A stretch of 64,000 bases of DNA, taken from assembly GCF_022346995.1 (NCBI RefSeq), contig NZ_JAKRNM010000001.1, positions 682,001-746,000 of the forward strand, in the 5' to 3' direction. The translations under genes were made by a program, and so were the position numbers. Under the pieces are notes generated by a model. That model did not search any database. It was not told where the DNA came from and saw only the letters and a program-made list of their open reading frames with translations. Positions 1 through 9,482 of this stretch are shown piece by piece (position 1 is the first letter of the stretch; every line of letters starts with the position of its first letter). Source of the stretch: Paenibacillus sp. ACRRY (lineage in GTDB: Bacteria > Bacillota > Bacilli > Paenibacillales > Paenibacillaceae).

Positions 1-2
1 TA

Positions 3-395
3 GACATTGATTTTCTGCTACTGGCGGATGCCGGTTATAACCCGTATTCCAATGTGCTGTTCACCACAGAGCAGTATATTAAGGATCATCCTGATATTGT
101 GCGTGGTTATGTCGAGGCTTCGATGAAGGGCTGGGATTATTACAAGACCAATTATGATACCGTGAATGACGTCATTTTAAAGGAAAACCCGGATTTTACG
201 AAAGAAAAGCTGAACTATGCCGCTGAAGCGCTTATCCCGTTCGTATACGAAGGTGATGCGGCGGAACACGGTGTTGGTTACATGACGGAGGAACGCTGGG
301 CGGAGCTTGGAAAGCAGCTAAAGGAGATTGGGGCATTGAAAGAGGAGCCTGATGTCAGCAAGGTATTTACGGATGAGTTCATGCCAAATTCCTAA
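3..395 (+). CDS. ABC transporter substrate-binding protein, NMT1/ThiY-like (3' part only)
   Basis: The reading frame is open from the left edge of the window, so only the C-terminal 130 or so residues are present. The sequence (LLADAGYNPYSNVLFTTEQ, then DHPDIVRGYVEASMKGWDYY) has the typical C-terminal lobe of NMT1/THI5-like periplasmic-binding proteins that feed NitT/TauT-type importers for pyrimidine-like compounds, sulfonates or nitrate. It would be a lipid-anchored receptor outside the membrane. It is followed after 49 bp by the FAD oxidase and appears to be the upstream part of the same operon, so the permease and ATPase probably lie to the left of the window. The ligand cannot be read from this fragment. 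Confidence 0.8.
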   Translation, partial: DIDFLLLADAGYNPYSNVLFTTEQYIKDHPDIVRGYVEASMKGWDYYKTNYDTVNDVILKENPDFTKEKLNYAAEALIPFVYEGDAAEHGVGYMTEERWAELGKQLKEIGALKEEPDVSKVFTDEFMPNS

Positions 396-444
396 GAAAT
401 TCCTTTAAGGAGATCAGTATTACAACATACGGGAGGGGAACCGA

Positions 445-1779
445 ATGAATGAACATTGGATAGCCGTATTGAAAGAACGCATGGACCCGGAATTGCTGCA
501 GTGGGAGGAGGCCTCGCTTGCCAAATATTCGATGGATTATCATCACTTCTCTCCTGTGCTGGCCAGTCAGCTGCAGGGTAAGGTCGCCGAGTGCATTGCC
601 AGTCCGCGCACCGAGCAGGAGCTTGACGATCTGCTCTCCATTGCAGCAGAGCTGGGAGTTCCGCTGACCATCAGGGGTAACGGCACCGGCAACTACGGCC
701 AATGTGTTCCGGTCACAGGCGGAATCGTCCTGAATCTGGCCAAGTACAACAAGGTGCTCGAAACGGGAGATGGCACGATGCGGGTCCAGGCCGGGGCTAG
801 ACTCGGAAAAATGGAATCCACTGCCCGCAAGGCAGGTTATGAGTTGCGTACGATGCCTTCCACCTTTCAGTCAGCGACGATCGGCGGTTTTTTATGCGGC
901 GGTTTTGGCGGCATCGGTTCAATCAGCTGGGGGACGATCTGGGATGGGCTGGTACGTTCTCTAAAAATCAAGACCGTTGAGGTTCATCCCCGTACCATTG
1001 AGCTCCAGGGGGGCGAGGTGCTGCCTTACCTGCATACTTACGGTACAATCGGCATTTTGTCCGAAGTGGAGATCAATCTGGCTCCCCGAGTGGAATGGAT
1101 GCAGTGGGCAGTAACCTTTGACAGGTTTGAACAGGCTTTTCGCTTCGGGCAAACGGTTGCTGAGGACACTTCCTTGGTGAAAAGGCTAATCTCCATCCAT
1201 GAATGGCCTGTTCCGTCCTATTTTCTTCCGCTTGATCTCCCCGCTGGCCGTGCTGTCGCATTACTTGAAGTGGATACAGCCAACGAATCCCAACTTGAAC
1301 GCATCATATCGGAATATGAAGGTCACTTGGCGATGAAAGTTTCTGCCGAACAGTACCACAAGGGTGTAGGGGTCTCCGATTTCACATGGAATCATACGAC
1401 ATTGTGGGCGCGCAAGGCAGACCCGGGCTTGACCTACCTGCAGCTGAATTTTGAACCATCCAGTGCCCTCGAGCAAATCTCGTCTATGAAAAAGGAATAT
1501 CCGGAAGTGATGAATCATATCGAGTTTGCCAAGCAAAACGGAAATATGCTGATCTCCGGCCTACCGCTGGTTCCCTTCACAACGGAGGAAAGCCTGAATC
1601 AGCTGATGGAACGTTACGAGGAAAACCGGGTTATCGTCAATAATCCGCATACGTGGGATTTGAAGGAAGGCGGGCGATCATACGCCCATGATCGTTTGTG
1701 GGAAATCAAACACTGCAACGACCCAAAGGGAATTTTGAATCAGGAAAAATTAAAGCGTTCGGCTGTTAGCGGCGTCTGA
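445..1779 (+). CDS. FAD-linked oxidase (FAD_binding_4 / GlcD-like)
   Basis: A 444-residue flavoprotein. Residues 48-220 form the PP-loop FAD domain; the loop GNGTGNYGQ at 78-86 and TGGIVLNL just after it match the VAO/glycolate-oxidase fold. The C-terminal half is the substrate cap. It probably oxidises a hydroxy acid or amine, with FAD covalently or tightly bound. The ATG at 445 follows a strong GGGAGGGG ribosome site. It lies between the binding protein gene and the CocE hydrolase, all on the same strand, so it should act on the imported substrate or on a breakdown product. No membrane segment or signal peptide is visible, so it is cytosolic. The exact substrate is unknown. Confidence 0.82.
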   Translation: MNEHWIAVLKERMDPELLQWEEASLAKYSMDYHHFSPVLASQLQGKVAECIASPRTEQELDDLLSIAAELGVPLTIRGNGTGNYGQCVPVTGGIVLNLAKYNKVLETGDGTMRVQAGARLGKMESTARKAGYELRTMPSTFQSATIGGFLCGGFGGIGSISWGTIWDGLVRSLKIKTVEVHPRTIELQGGEVLPYLHTYGTIGILSEVEINLAPRVEWMQWAVTFDRFEQAFRFGQTVAEDTSLVKRLISIHEWPVPSYFLPLDLPAGRAVALLEVDTANESQLERIISEYEGHLAMKVSAEQYHKGVGVSDFTWNHTTLWARKADPGLTYLQLNFEPSSALEQISSMKKEYPEVMNHIEFAKQNGNMLISGLPLVPFTTEESLNQLMERYEENRVIVNNPHTWDLKEGGRSYAHDRLWEIKHCNDPKGILNQEKLKRSAVSGV

Positions 1780-1875
1780 TCACCGGGTGACGGGAGAATG
1801 GTCCACACAGCAGCAGATAACGTACCTTACGGATTCTTATAGTAAATCCGTATCTACAGCAAAGGAGCGAGTCGC

Positions 1876-3558
1876 ATGAAATTTGGAAATGTGGTCATCC
1901 GCCGAAAGGTTCCTTGCACGATGCGTGACGGTGTAACGTTGTATTCAGATATATACATGCCTGACGAGACAGGGGAATATCCTGTGCTGCTAATGCGCCA
2001 GCCCTACGGACGGTCGATTGCCTCTACCGTTACGCATGCCCATCCCGTCTGGTATGCAAGTAAGGGATATATCGTGGTAATACAGGACGTTAGGGGACGG
2101 GGAGAGTCGGAAGGCGAATTTCATCCGTTTGTTCAGGAAGCAGAGGACGGGTTGGATACCATTGAATGGGCAGCAGGTCTGTCCGGATCGACCGGAAAAG
2201 TAGGCATGTACGGTTTCTCTTATCAAGGCCTAACACAATGGGCAGCGGCTTCCCTTCATCCCCCTGCGCTTAAGGCGATTGCACCGAGCATGTGTCCAGC
2301 AGACATGTATCATGGTTTATTTTATCCGCATGGCTCCTTCGCACTTGGCAATCATTTGCCGTGGGCTTTCCAGCTGGCTCGTGACTCGGCGCAACGGGCG
2401 GGTGACTTCGATACGGCCGAGCAATGCTCACAATTGATGCGCAGCCCCGAGGAGATGCTCTGGAAAATGCCATTGAATAAAAGACATCCGATTCTGGAGC
2501 AATACTTTCCGGCATTTTATGATTGGATCGATCATCAAGCGTACGATGAGTACTGGGAACGGATGAACTGGATCGACGAGATCGCCCGGGAGCCGGTGCC
2601 GGCTTTGCATATTGGGGGCTGGTATGACGGTTTTCTCATGGGTACGTTGCAGTCGTTCGAGGCTCTGCAAGCTACTGCCACATCGGATTGTTTTCATCGG
2701 CTCATTGTCGGCCCTTGGGCCCATATTCCATGGGGGCGCAGAGCGGGGGGAATTGATCATGGCGAGCAAGCGGACGGTGGTCATCATCTGGAGCAGCTGC
2801 GCTGGTTTAATTATTGGCTGAAGGGCAAGGAAGACATGGAATTGTCTGGTGAACTGCCGATCCGATATTTTGACCAATTGAACCATGAATGGCATACGGC
2901 TGAACAGCTGCCTCCTGTATTTCAGGATGGGCCCTCTCCGACCGAATGGTTTTATCTGTCGGGGTCACAGACCCCGGCGAACGGTGCGACAGGAGGGGGA
3001 AGACTCGAAAAGCATAAGGAAGATGTGGAGGAGGCTGTGCCGGATGTATTCGTATATGACTCACGTCTGCCGATGCGTCTGGACTCTTACCTGCCAACCG
3101 ACCGATTTGCCATTCAGGAACGCCAAGAGATTCTGGTATATACGGGAGGACCGCTTGCTGAGGATATCCCGATTTTCGGGTCCCCGGAGTTGTCCGTGCA
3201 GTACCAAACATTGGGAGGTCCGACGGATCTGGTGGCCATCCTCACGACCGTATCCGAGAAAGGGACGGCCCGGCTGCTGAGTGTGGGCCGCACGGAAGTC
3301 TGCAGTGAAGGAGCAGATGCTTCCAATGAATGGAGAACGGCGCGTATCCGGCTGCGTCCCATGGCGGCAACACTGCCAGCTGGCTCGTATATCCGGCTTG
3401 AGTTGACAGGTAGTGCCTTCCCGTTATTCTCCCGTCATCCGAACGGTGTCTTGGATGAGACGAACAGCACGGGAACAGACGGGTTGAAGATTGCCACCAC
3501 GGCTATTCGCAGTACAGAACAGGACCTTTCCTGTTTAAAGCTGCCGCTCAAAAGATGA
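1876..3558 (+). CDS. CocE/NonD family serine hydrolase (X-Pro dipeptidyl-peptidase S15 type)
   Basis: This 560-residue protein has the two-part CocE layout: an N-terminal alpha/beta hydrolase domain (about 1-320) and a C-terminal jelly-roll (about 330-550). The nucleophile Ser115 sits in GFSYQG. Asp251 (GGWYDG) and His283 (GPWAH) complete a convincing triad, and Tyr44 (QPYGR) matches the oxyanion tyrosine of CocE. The family cleaves esters and amides, including acyl groups on small heterocycles and Xaa-Pro peptides. The ATG follows AAAGGAG. There is no signal peptide. A short inverted repeat (1828-1852) lies in the 96-bp gap before it. The role in the operon is probably removal of an acyl or amide group from the substrate; this is inference. 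Confidence 0.88.
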   Translation: MKFGNVVIRRKVPCTMRDGVTLYSDIYMPDETGEYPVLLMRQPYGRSIASTVTHAHPVWYASKGYIVVIQDVRGRGESEGEFHPFVQEAEDGLDTIEWAAGLSGSTGKVGMYGFSYQGLTQWAAASLHPPALKAIAPSMCPADMYHGLFYPHGSFALGNHLPWAFQLARDSAQRAGDFDTAEQCSQLMRSPEEMLWKMPLNKRHPILEQYFPAFYDWIDHQAYDEYWERMNWIDEIAREPVPALHIGGWYDGFLMGTLQSFEALQATATSDCFHRLIVGPWAHIPWGRRAGGIDHGEQADGGHHLEQLRWFNYWLKGKEDMELSGELPIRYFDQLNHEWHTAEQLPPVFQDGPSPTEWFYLSGSQTPANGATGGGRLEKHKEDVEEAVPDVFVYDSRLPMRLDSYLPTDRFAIQERQEILVYTGGPLAEDIPIFGSPELSVQYQTLGGPTDLVAILTTVSEKGTARLLSVGRTEVCSEGADASNEWRTARIRLRPMAATLPAGSYIRLELTGSAFPLFSRHPNGVLDETNSTGTDGLKIATTAIRSTEQDLSCLKLPLKR

Positions 3559-3599
3559 AAAGCGAAGCATAAATAAAAAATCAATCAAAGTGAGGTTGA

Positions 3600-4046
3600 A
3601 TGTATATGGTGAACATTCCAGGTCTGGTTGCTGGTAACTTTGAGAGTTGTCCCGTTCACAAAATTTCCGCACAGGATACAAACAAGTTCATTTTACTGTG
3701 CGACAGGGAGCAGGTTCCTTTCACTTCATTTGTGGAGATCTTCGAAGTTGGGGGCAGAACTCCATCCAATGAACACCGGGAGGCTTATGAATATTTTTAT
3801 GTGTTAAAAGGGGAGGGACTTGCCAAAGTTGGAGACGAATATGAGACTCCGATCCGCCAAGGCTCATTCATTATTATTCCGCCGGGCAACCATCACGATA
3901 TTATCAACACGGGCAGCACACGCCTGTATTGTCTGACGACCATGGTACCGGACGAAATGTTCTCGGATATGATCAAAGCAGGTCCGGCCACCGAGCTTGA
4001 CGAGGAGGATCTGGCCGTGCTTCAGGCGCTGGCTACGGCACAATGA
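3600..4046 (+). CDS. Cupin-domain protein
   Basis: A 148-residue single-domain cupin. The first metal motif is in the stretch EHREAYEYFYVLKGEG and the second in PPGNHHDIINTG, so most His/Glu ligands of a small metal-binding cupin are present. Small cupins of this kind act as isomerases, dioxygenases, dehydratases or ligand sensors; nothing here decides between these. The ATG at 3600 has GAGGT close upstream. Its stop overlaps the start of the amidohydrolase (ATGA, 4 bp), so the two are translationally coupled and probably work on consecutive steps. Confidence 0.85.
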   Translation: MYMVNIPGLVAGNFESCPVHKISAQDTNKFILLCDREQVPFTSFVEIFEVGGRTPSNEHREAYEYFYVLKGEGLAKVGDEYETPIRQGSFIIIPPGNHHDIINTGSTRLYCLTTMVPDEMFSDMIKAGPATELDEEDLAVLQALATAQ

Positions 4047-5371
4047 GTGCAGAGCTGCGTTTCATTAATGTATGCCTTCCGCACCTTGAAGACCTCGGTC
4101 TTTATGAACTAAAGGCGGAGGACGGGAAATGGGTTAGCATCCGTCTGCAGGATCGCTTCCTTGATGCACGGGAAAGCGGTGCTTCCCGTCCGATGGTCCC
4201 GCATCAGGCCGGACCGGATCTGAAACGGCTCGTAGACGCGGATTGCATCGATCTGCAGGGCGGCATGATGCTGCCTGGCCTGGTTGACTGTCATATGCAT
4301 CTGGATAAAGCCTTTTCGCTCGAGCAGGTGTCGAACCGATCCGGCACACTTCATGAAGCCATTCTTAATTACAGTCAGGCTGTACAGACATTCAGCAAGG
4401 AGCAGCTAGCGGAACGCATGCTGGCTGCAGCCAGGATGGCACTGAGCTACGGGACCACGACCATAAGGAGCCACCTTGACTTCCCTGTTCATCTGGGGAA
4501 AGAGGTGGCCTTTCGGACGATTGAGGCAGCCTTGGAGGTACGGGAGAAGTTGAAGGGCAGTATGGCTATCCAATATGCGCTTATGGTTCCGTTCCGCGGC
4601 AATCAAGAAGCTGCGGATGAGGCAATCGAGGAAGCACTGCGGATGGGGATTGATGTACTGGGTGGAGCCCCTCATCTGGCAGACGACCCTGAACTGGAGA
4701 TTGGCAGGGTTTTTCGATTAGCGGAACGTTTCGGGGTACCCATTGATCTGCATGCAGATGAAAGTGATCATCCTGGAAAAAAAACCGTGCTGAGCATAGC
4801 AGAGCATACGATTCGCTACGGTTATCAGGGCAGAGTGACGGCAGATCATCTGTGCTCGTTGTCCGCAATGACGGAAAAAGATGCACAGCATGTGATAGCG
4901 AAGATGAAGGAGGCCGGTCTGAACGCAGTAACGCTGCCTGCGGTGAACCTGTATCTTCAGGGACGGGAAGATCGTGGGCTGGTAAGACGGGGCACAACAC
5001 GAATTTGCGAGCTGCTTGCAGAAGGCATTCCACTCGCTGCGGCTTCCGACAATATTCAAGACCCGTTCCATCCGTTCGGCCGCGGGGATCTGATACAGAT
5101 TGCCCAAATCACATCATATGCGGCTCATATGGGCAGTGAACGAGATTTAGTGCACCTGCTGCGGATGATTACGGATATACCTGCTGTAATCACAGGCTGC
5201 GATGAGTATGGAATAGTGGAAGGGCATGATTGCAACTTTGTTATAACGGATGCTTCGGATATCACGCAGCTGCTATCAGGCACAAAAATGAGTCGCTGGG
5301 TGTATGCCTCCGGGAGATGGCAGTCTGCTTTGCATACAGCTCAGACATTCGCATCTGAAATGGTAACATGA
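4043..5371 (+). CDS. Amidohydrolase, cytosine-deaminase (CodA)-like
   Basis: A 442-residue metal-dependent amidohydrolase. Ligands and catalytic residues are visible in order: H84 and H86 (DCHMHLDKAF), H237 and E240 (DLHADESDH), H269 (ADHLCSL) and D336 (AASDNIQDPFHPFGRG). The HxDE and SDN motifs are those of the cytosine deaminase/CodA branch, which deaminates or hydrolyses heterocyclic nitrogen compounds. The start overlaps the cupin stop by 4 bp. Together with a ThiY/NMT1-type binding protein this hints at pyrimidine-like or triazine-like chemistry, but true cytosine deamination is not proven. It is cytosolic. Confidence 0.88.
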   Translation: MSAELRFINVCLPHLEDLGLYELKAEDGKWVSIRLQDRFLDARESGASRPMVPHQAGPDLKRLVDADCIDLQGGMMLPGLVDCHMHLDKAFSLEQVSNRSGTLHEAILNYSQAVQTFSKEQLAERMLAAARMALSYGTTTIRSHLDFPVHLGKEVAFRTIEAALEVREKLKGSMAIQYALMVPFRGNQEAADEAIEEALRMGIDVLGGAPHLADDPELEIGRVFRLAERFGVPIDLHADESDHPGKKTVLSIAEHTIRYGYQGRVTADHLCSLSAMTEKDAQHVIAKMKEAGLNAVTLPAVNLYLQGREDRGLVRRGTTRICELLAEGIPLAAASDNIQDPFHPFGRGDLIQIAQITSYAAHMGSERDLVHLLRMITDIPAVITGCDEYGIVEGHDCNFVITDASDITQLLSGTKMSRWVYASGRWQSALHTAQTFASEMVT

Positions 5372-5428
5372 TTGGCAACAAACAGGAATTACTGTCAGTT
5401 GAACATAGAAGAGAAAGAGGGTGGCAAG

Positions 5429-7009
5429 ATGGTTGCACAAGTCACAGGCACACAGACAATGGTAGTCAGTCCTCACTCTTTAGCCAGCGCTGCAGGAGCG
5501 CGTATTTTGCAGCAAGGAGGTAACGCCTTTGATGCCGCAGTGGCGGTGAGCGCCTGTCTTGCCGTCGTATACCCACATATGACGGGACTGGGAGGCGATT
5601 CCTTCTGGCTAACCTATAGCACCAAAGAGAAAAAAGTCAGGGCGTATAACGCGAGTGGACGTTCGGGCAGCCGGATTACCGCCGCCAGCTTTGCGGGCGA
5701 ATCAGCTATCCCACAGCGTGGTCCCCGAAGCGTCATTACCGTGCCGGGAATGGTGGACGGCTGGGATGCCATATTGCAGGAATATGGCTCGAAGACACTG
5801 GCAGAAGTGCTTGAGCCCGCGATCCGTTATGCGCTGGAGGGTTTCCCGCTGTCGCCGGATCAGCATGTCAATACGGCCGAGCGTTTCGATCTGCTCGCAG
5901 CTTATCCGCAGACAGCCGCCATCTATCTGCCCGGAGGCAAGGTCCCGGAGCAAGGCAGCCGCTTTGTGCAGTCTGATTTGGGAAACAGCCTGCTGCAGGT
6001 TGCGGACCAGGGCCGAGACGTATTTTATTCAGGCAGTATTGGTCAAGAGATTGTTCGCTCACTTAAGGAGCAGGGCGGTCTGCTGACACTGGAGGACTTT
6101 GCGAGGCACAGAGGTGAATGGGTGGAACCAGTCATAGGGAGTTACCGAGGGCTTGATCTTTATCAGGTCCCTCCGAACTCACAGGGCTTTACCGGTATAA
6201 TGGGGCTTCAAATTCTAGAACAGTTTGATTTGGAAAGTATAGAGCATGGTTCCTATGAGTACTATCACCTGCTTGTGGAGGCACTGAAGCTGAGCTTCCG
6301 TGACCGCGATCGATATTTGACAGACCCGCAATTTTCCTCCATCCCTCTGGACCGGCTGCTATCCAAATCCTATGCCGCGAAGCTGGCGGCCTGCATCGAT
6401 ATGGAGCGAGCCCTGCCGATGGATACCCAGCCGGTAGGCCATGATACGGCATATGCGGCGGTAGTAGACAGTGAGGGCAATGCCGTTTCATTTATCCAAA
6501 GTCTCTATTTCGAGTTCGGATCGGCTGTCGTTGGGGGAGACACGGGTATACTGCTGCAGAACCGAGGCTCGTTCTTCTCCCTTGATCCGTCACATGTGAA
6601 CAGGCTCGAACCGGACAAAAGAACCTTTCATACCCTGATGCCGGCAATGGCTTGCCGAGATGGGAAGCCATATATTTTGTACGGTACCCAGGGAGGAGAA
6701 GGTCAGCCCCAGACACAGACGGCGCTGCTGACCCGCATGGTGGATTATGGCATGGCCCCCCAGACCGCTGTGCGGGAACCTCGCTGGGTGTGGGGAAGAA
6801 CATGGGGAGAGGCAACACAAGAATTGAGAGTGGAGGGCCGAATCGCGGAAGAAGTGCAGCAGCGTTTACGGCTGGCCGGACACAAGGTACAAAAAGTTGA
6901 AGATTTTGCTAGAGTCATGGGGCATGCACATGCCATTATGATCGATGACAATGGCTTCCTGCTCGGGGGCACAGACCCTCGCTGCGATGGTGCGGCTATC
7001 GGATGGTAA
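5429..7009 (+). CDS. Gamma-glutamyltransferase family protein
   Basis: Start chosen at ATG 5429 because AAAGAGGGTGG lies just before it; an in-frame TTG at 5372, directly after the amidohydrolase stop, has no comparable site. The 526-residue Ntn-hydrolase keeps the autoprocessing threonine (Thr340 in GHDTAYAAVVD) and the GGT signatures GGNAFDAAVA and MTGLGGDSFWL near the N terminus. No signal peptide is seen, unlike the secreted GGTs of glutathione metabolism, so it may act inside the cell. This GGT branch often works as a gamma-glutamyl or cephalosporin-type acylase rather than on glutathione. As the last gene of the operon it may release or attach glutamyl (or similar acyl) groups on the pathway substrate. 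Confidence 0.88.
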   Translation: MVAQVTGTQTMVVSPHSLASAAGARILQQGGNAFDAAVAVSACLAVVYPHMTGLGGDSFWLTYSTKEKKVRAYNASGRSGSRITAASFAGESAIPQRGPRSVITVPGMVDGWDAILQEYGSKTLAEVLEPAIRYALEGFPLSPDQHVNTAERFDLLAAYPQTAAIYLPGGKVPEQGSRFVQSDLGNSLLQVADQGRDVFYSGSIGQEIVRSLKEQGGLLTLEDFARHRGEWVEPVIGSYRGLDLYQVPPNSQGFTGIMGLQILEQFDLESIEHGSYEYYHLLVEALKLSFRDRDRYLTDPQFSSIPLDRLLSKSYAAKLAACIDMERALPMDTQPVGHDTAYAAVVDSEGNAVSFIQSLYFEFGSAVVGGDTGILLQNRGSFFSLDPSHVNRLEPDKRTFHTLMPAMACRDGKPYILYGTQGGEGQPQTQTALLTRMVDYGMAPQTAVREPRWVWGRTWGEATQELRVEGRIAEEVQQRLRLAGHKVQKVEDFARVMGHAHAIMIDDNGFLLGGTDPRCDGAAIGW

Positions 7010-7025
7010 AATTGAACCAGGTGAA

Positions 7026-7060
7026 AGGTCTGGGTGCATACCGCCCAGGCCTTTATTCTT
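7026..7060 (+). terminator. Rho-independent terminator after the catabolic operon
   Basis: AGGTCTGGG (7026-7034) pairs with CCCAGGCCT (7044-7052) with one G-T pair, loop of nine bases, followed by TTATTCTT. It lies 17 bp after the GGT stop codon. Confidence 0.8.
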
Positions 7061-7081
7061 ACATAAGACACAACTAAGCTG

Positions 7082-7130
7082 CGACCGTTTCCCGTTAGCC
7101 TACTGGGGAACGGTCGTTTATTTTCTTCTT
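7082..7130 (+). terminator. Second tandem terminator
   Basis: CGACCGTTTCCC (7082-7093) pairs with GGGGAACGGTCG (7105-7116), 12 bp with one wobble, followed by a T-rich run TTTATTTTCTT. Two terminators in tandem isolate the left operon from the glycosidase gene. The rest of the gap to 7353 holds a possible promoter only. Confidence 0.8.
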
Positions 7131-7281
7131 AGTTCGAACCAACTCCACCCCAAAAAGGACAGGAGCAGGTTAAAAAACTTTTGAAGAACTAGAGTTTATG
7201 TTAATGGTAGCAGTTGTTAACCACTATTGGTATTCGCATTGCTGATGCAGTCGTACGAGGTTGTAATTATGTAAATTTCAG

Positions 7282-7311
7282 TTGGAATTGATGATTTCAC
7301 CCTGATGTAAT
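7282..7311 (+). promoter_or_regulatory. Possible sigma-A promoter for GH127
   Basis: TTGGAA, 18 bp, TGTAAT; the start codon is 42 bp further on. The -35 is poor, so this is tentative. Confidence 0.35.
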
Positions 7312-7353
7312 GATTTGTAAAATAGGCTTATTAAAGAACAAGGAGAGGTTCAC

Positions 7354-9339
7354 ATGACAAAGCCAGACGTCCCGCACCATCCGCAGACATCAGGTTATAG
7401 CCATAAAATCAATGATCCATTCTGGTCGCATTATATTGAACTTGTCCGCAACGTGGTTGTTCCTTATCAATGGGAAGCGCTCAATGACCGTATCGAAGGA
7501 GCTGAACCAAGCCGGGCTATTCGGAATTTCCGCATTGCTGCAGGGGATGAAGAGGGCGTTCATTTTGGCATGGTATTTCAGGATAGCGATGTTGCGAAAT
7601 GGATTGAAGCAGCATCTTATCTGCTCTCCGCGAAGCCCGACCCGGAACTGGAAGTCCTCGTGGATTCCGTTATTGTGACCATAGCTCGGGCACAGCAAGC
7701 CGATGGTTATTTGAACACGTACTTTACCCTGCGTGAACCTGGGGCGCGCTGGACGAACCTCGCCGAGTGTCATGAACTCTATTGTGCAGGACATATGATT
7801 GAGGCTGGTGTGGCGTACTATCATGCCACGGGCAAGCGCAAGCTGCTGGATGTGGTTATTCGCCTGGCGGATCATATAGGCACCGTGTTTGGTACAGAGC
7901 CGGGACAATTGCCAGGTTATGATGGACATCAGGAGATTGAACTTGCACTCTTCAAATTGTATGAGACGACAAAGGAAGAGAAATATCTGGAACTGAGCCG
8001 TTATTTTCTGGATCAGCGGGGAGCGAGTCCGCATTTTTTTGTAGAAGAATGGGAGCAGAGGGGCCATACCATACATTTTGGCGAGTTGGACATGGTTCAC
8101 CGTCACACGTACTCCCAGTCCCATCTGCCCATTAGGGAGCAGTCGACAGCAGAAGGTCATGCGGTTCGACTGGTTTACATGTGCGCGGCTATGGCAGATG
8201 TAGCTGCGAAGACGGAGGATATACCGCTGAAAGAAGCCTGTGAACGGTTATGGAGCAACATCGTAAGCAAGCGAATGTACATTACGGGAAGCATTGGTTC
8301 ATCAGCCAAAGAAGAAGCATTTACAGGCGATTATGATCTACCGGGAGATACGGCCTACGCAGAGACCTGTGCCTCAATTGGCTTGATCTTTTGGGCGAAG
8401 CGCATGCTTCAGATGGAGCAGGATAGCCGGTACGCAGATGTTATGGAGCGGGCCCTGTACAATACGGTGATTAGTGGAATGTCCCTGGATGGTCAACGTT
8501 TCTTCTATGTGAATCCGCTTGAAGTCGATCCGGAGATTCAACGTGTGAATCCTAATTATGCCCACGTGCGAACACGCCGGCAAGGGTGGTTTGGTTGTGC
8601 CTGCTGTCCGCCGAACATTGCGCGATTAATTGCCTCATTGGATCAATATGTATTTACCCCGGTTGTGGAACAGGCTACGTTGTATGTGCAATTGTACATC
8701 GGAGGGGAAGGGGGATTCACACTTCAGGGTAGGAGAGCAGCCCTAACCATGGACTCTGACTATACCTCCACCGGAGATGTGAAACTGATCGTTCGGCCCG
8801 ATTCCCCAGAGGGAATGCAGTTTACGATAGCTCTGAGAAAGCCGGACTGGTGCAAGATTCCCGAGCTGTGGATTAATGGGGAGAAGACCGAACAGGAAGG
8901 GTTTATTTTTGAATGCGGTTACATAAAAGTGACCCGTACGTGGAGAGCTGGTGATGAGATCAAGCTTCACTTCCCAATGGAGTTGCTGCGTATGAGTGGG
9001 CATGATCACATCAAAGCCACTTTCGGAAAAGTAGCCATCCAGCGGGGACCGTTTATGTACTGTCTCGAAGAAGTCGACAATGGCCGAGGATTGCATCGCA
9101 TTCAGCTGCCCCGTGATGCCGAGTTTCATATCGGTAGCGAGGAACGGATGCCTCTGGGGGTTCCGGCACTTACAACCATTGGGCAGCGCATAGTATCCCA
9201 TGAAGACTGGGGAATACATCTGTATCGCAGTGATGTTCGCTGGGATACACAGCCTGCCGAGCTTCGGTTCATTCCATACTTCACTTGGGCCAATCGGGAT
9301 GAAGGAGAAATGAGCGTTTGGATTCGGGAGAGCGAATAA
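7354..9339 (+). CDS. Glycoside hydrolase family 127, beta-L-arabinofuranosidase
   Basis: A 661-residue cytosolic enzyme of the GH127 (HypBA1) family, which releases beta-L-arabinofuranose from arabino-oligosaccharides of plant hydroxyproline-rich glycoproteins. The unusual zinc-thiolate site is complete: Glu337 and Cys339 (YAETCAS), then Cys417 and Cys418 (GCACCPPNIARL), numbers almost identical to those known for HypBA1. The length is the family's usual one. The ATG follows AAGGAGAGG. It is convergent with the AraC regulator gene downstream and no clear terminator separates them. The neighbourhood (AraC regulator, secreted SLH protein with sugar-binding-like domains) suggests the substrate is an imported plant arabinoside. 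Confidence 0.92.
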   Translation: MTKPDVPHHPQTSGYSHKINDPFWSHYIELVRNVVVPYQWEALNDRIEGAEPSRAIRNFRIAAGDEEGVHFGMVFQDSDVAKWIEAASYLLSAKPDPELEVLVDSVIVTIARAQQADGYLNTYFTLREPGARWTNLAECHELYCAGHMIEAGVAYYHATGKRKLLDVVIRLADHIGTVFGTEPGQLPGYDGHQEIELALFKLYETTKEEKYLELSRYFLDQRGASPHFFVEEWEQRGHTIHFGELDMVHRHTYSQSHLPIREQSTAEGHAVRLVYMCAAMADVAAKTEDIPLKEACERLWSNIVSKRMYITGSIGSSAKEEAFTGDYDLPGDTAYAETCASIGLIFWAKRMLQMEQDSRYADVMERALYNTVISGMSLDGQRFFYVNPLEVDPEIQRVNPNYAHVRTRRQGWFGCACCPPNIARLIASLDQYVFTPVVEQATLYVQLYIGGEGGFTLQGRRAALTMDSDYTSTGDVKLIVRPDSPEGMQFTIALRKPDWCKIPELWINGEKTEQEGFIFECGYIKVTRTWRAGDEIKLHFPMELLRMSGHDHIKATFGKVAIQRGPFMYCLEEVDNGRGLHRIQLPRDAEFHIGSEERMPLGVPALTTIGQRIVSHEDWGIHLYRSDVRWDTQPAELRFIPYFTWANRDEGEMSVWIRESE

Positions 9340-9482
9340 GAAGAAGACTACTAGTGCTGCTGTAAAAAGGTAGGCAAAAAGGAAAGCGCCCGATAGACCC
9401 AGAATGCGCGCTGCAGGATAACGCGATCTTTGGTGAGCGGACACTTCATATTTTTCACGGCAACAGTTCTGATTGAGTCAGT

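Noticed and set aside
1828..1852. Inverted repeat TACGGATT-N9-AATCCGTA between oxidase and CocE genes
   Set aside because: There is no T run and it lies inside an apparent operon; it may be a processing site, but nothing supports this.
2428..2895. Long open frame on the minus strand inside the CocE gene (155 codons)
   Set aside because: It lies fully within a gene with complete catalytic residues and has no ribosome site or family resemblance; it is a coding shadow, as are many similar frames across the left third of the window.
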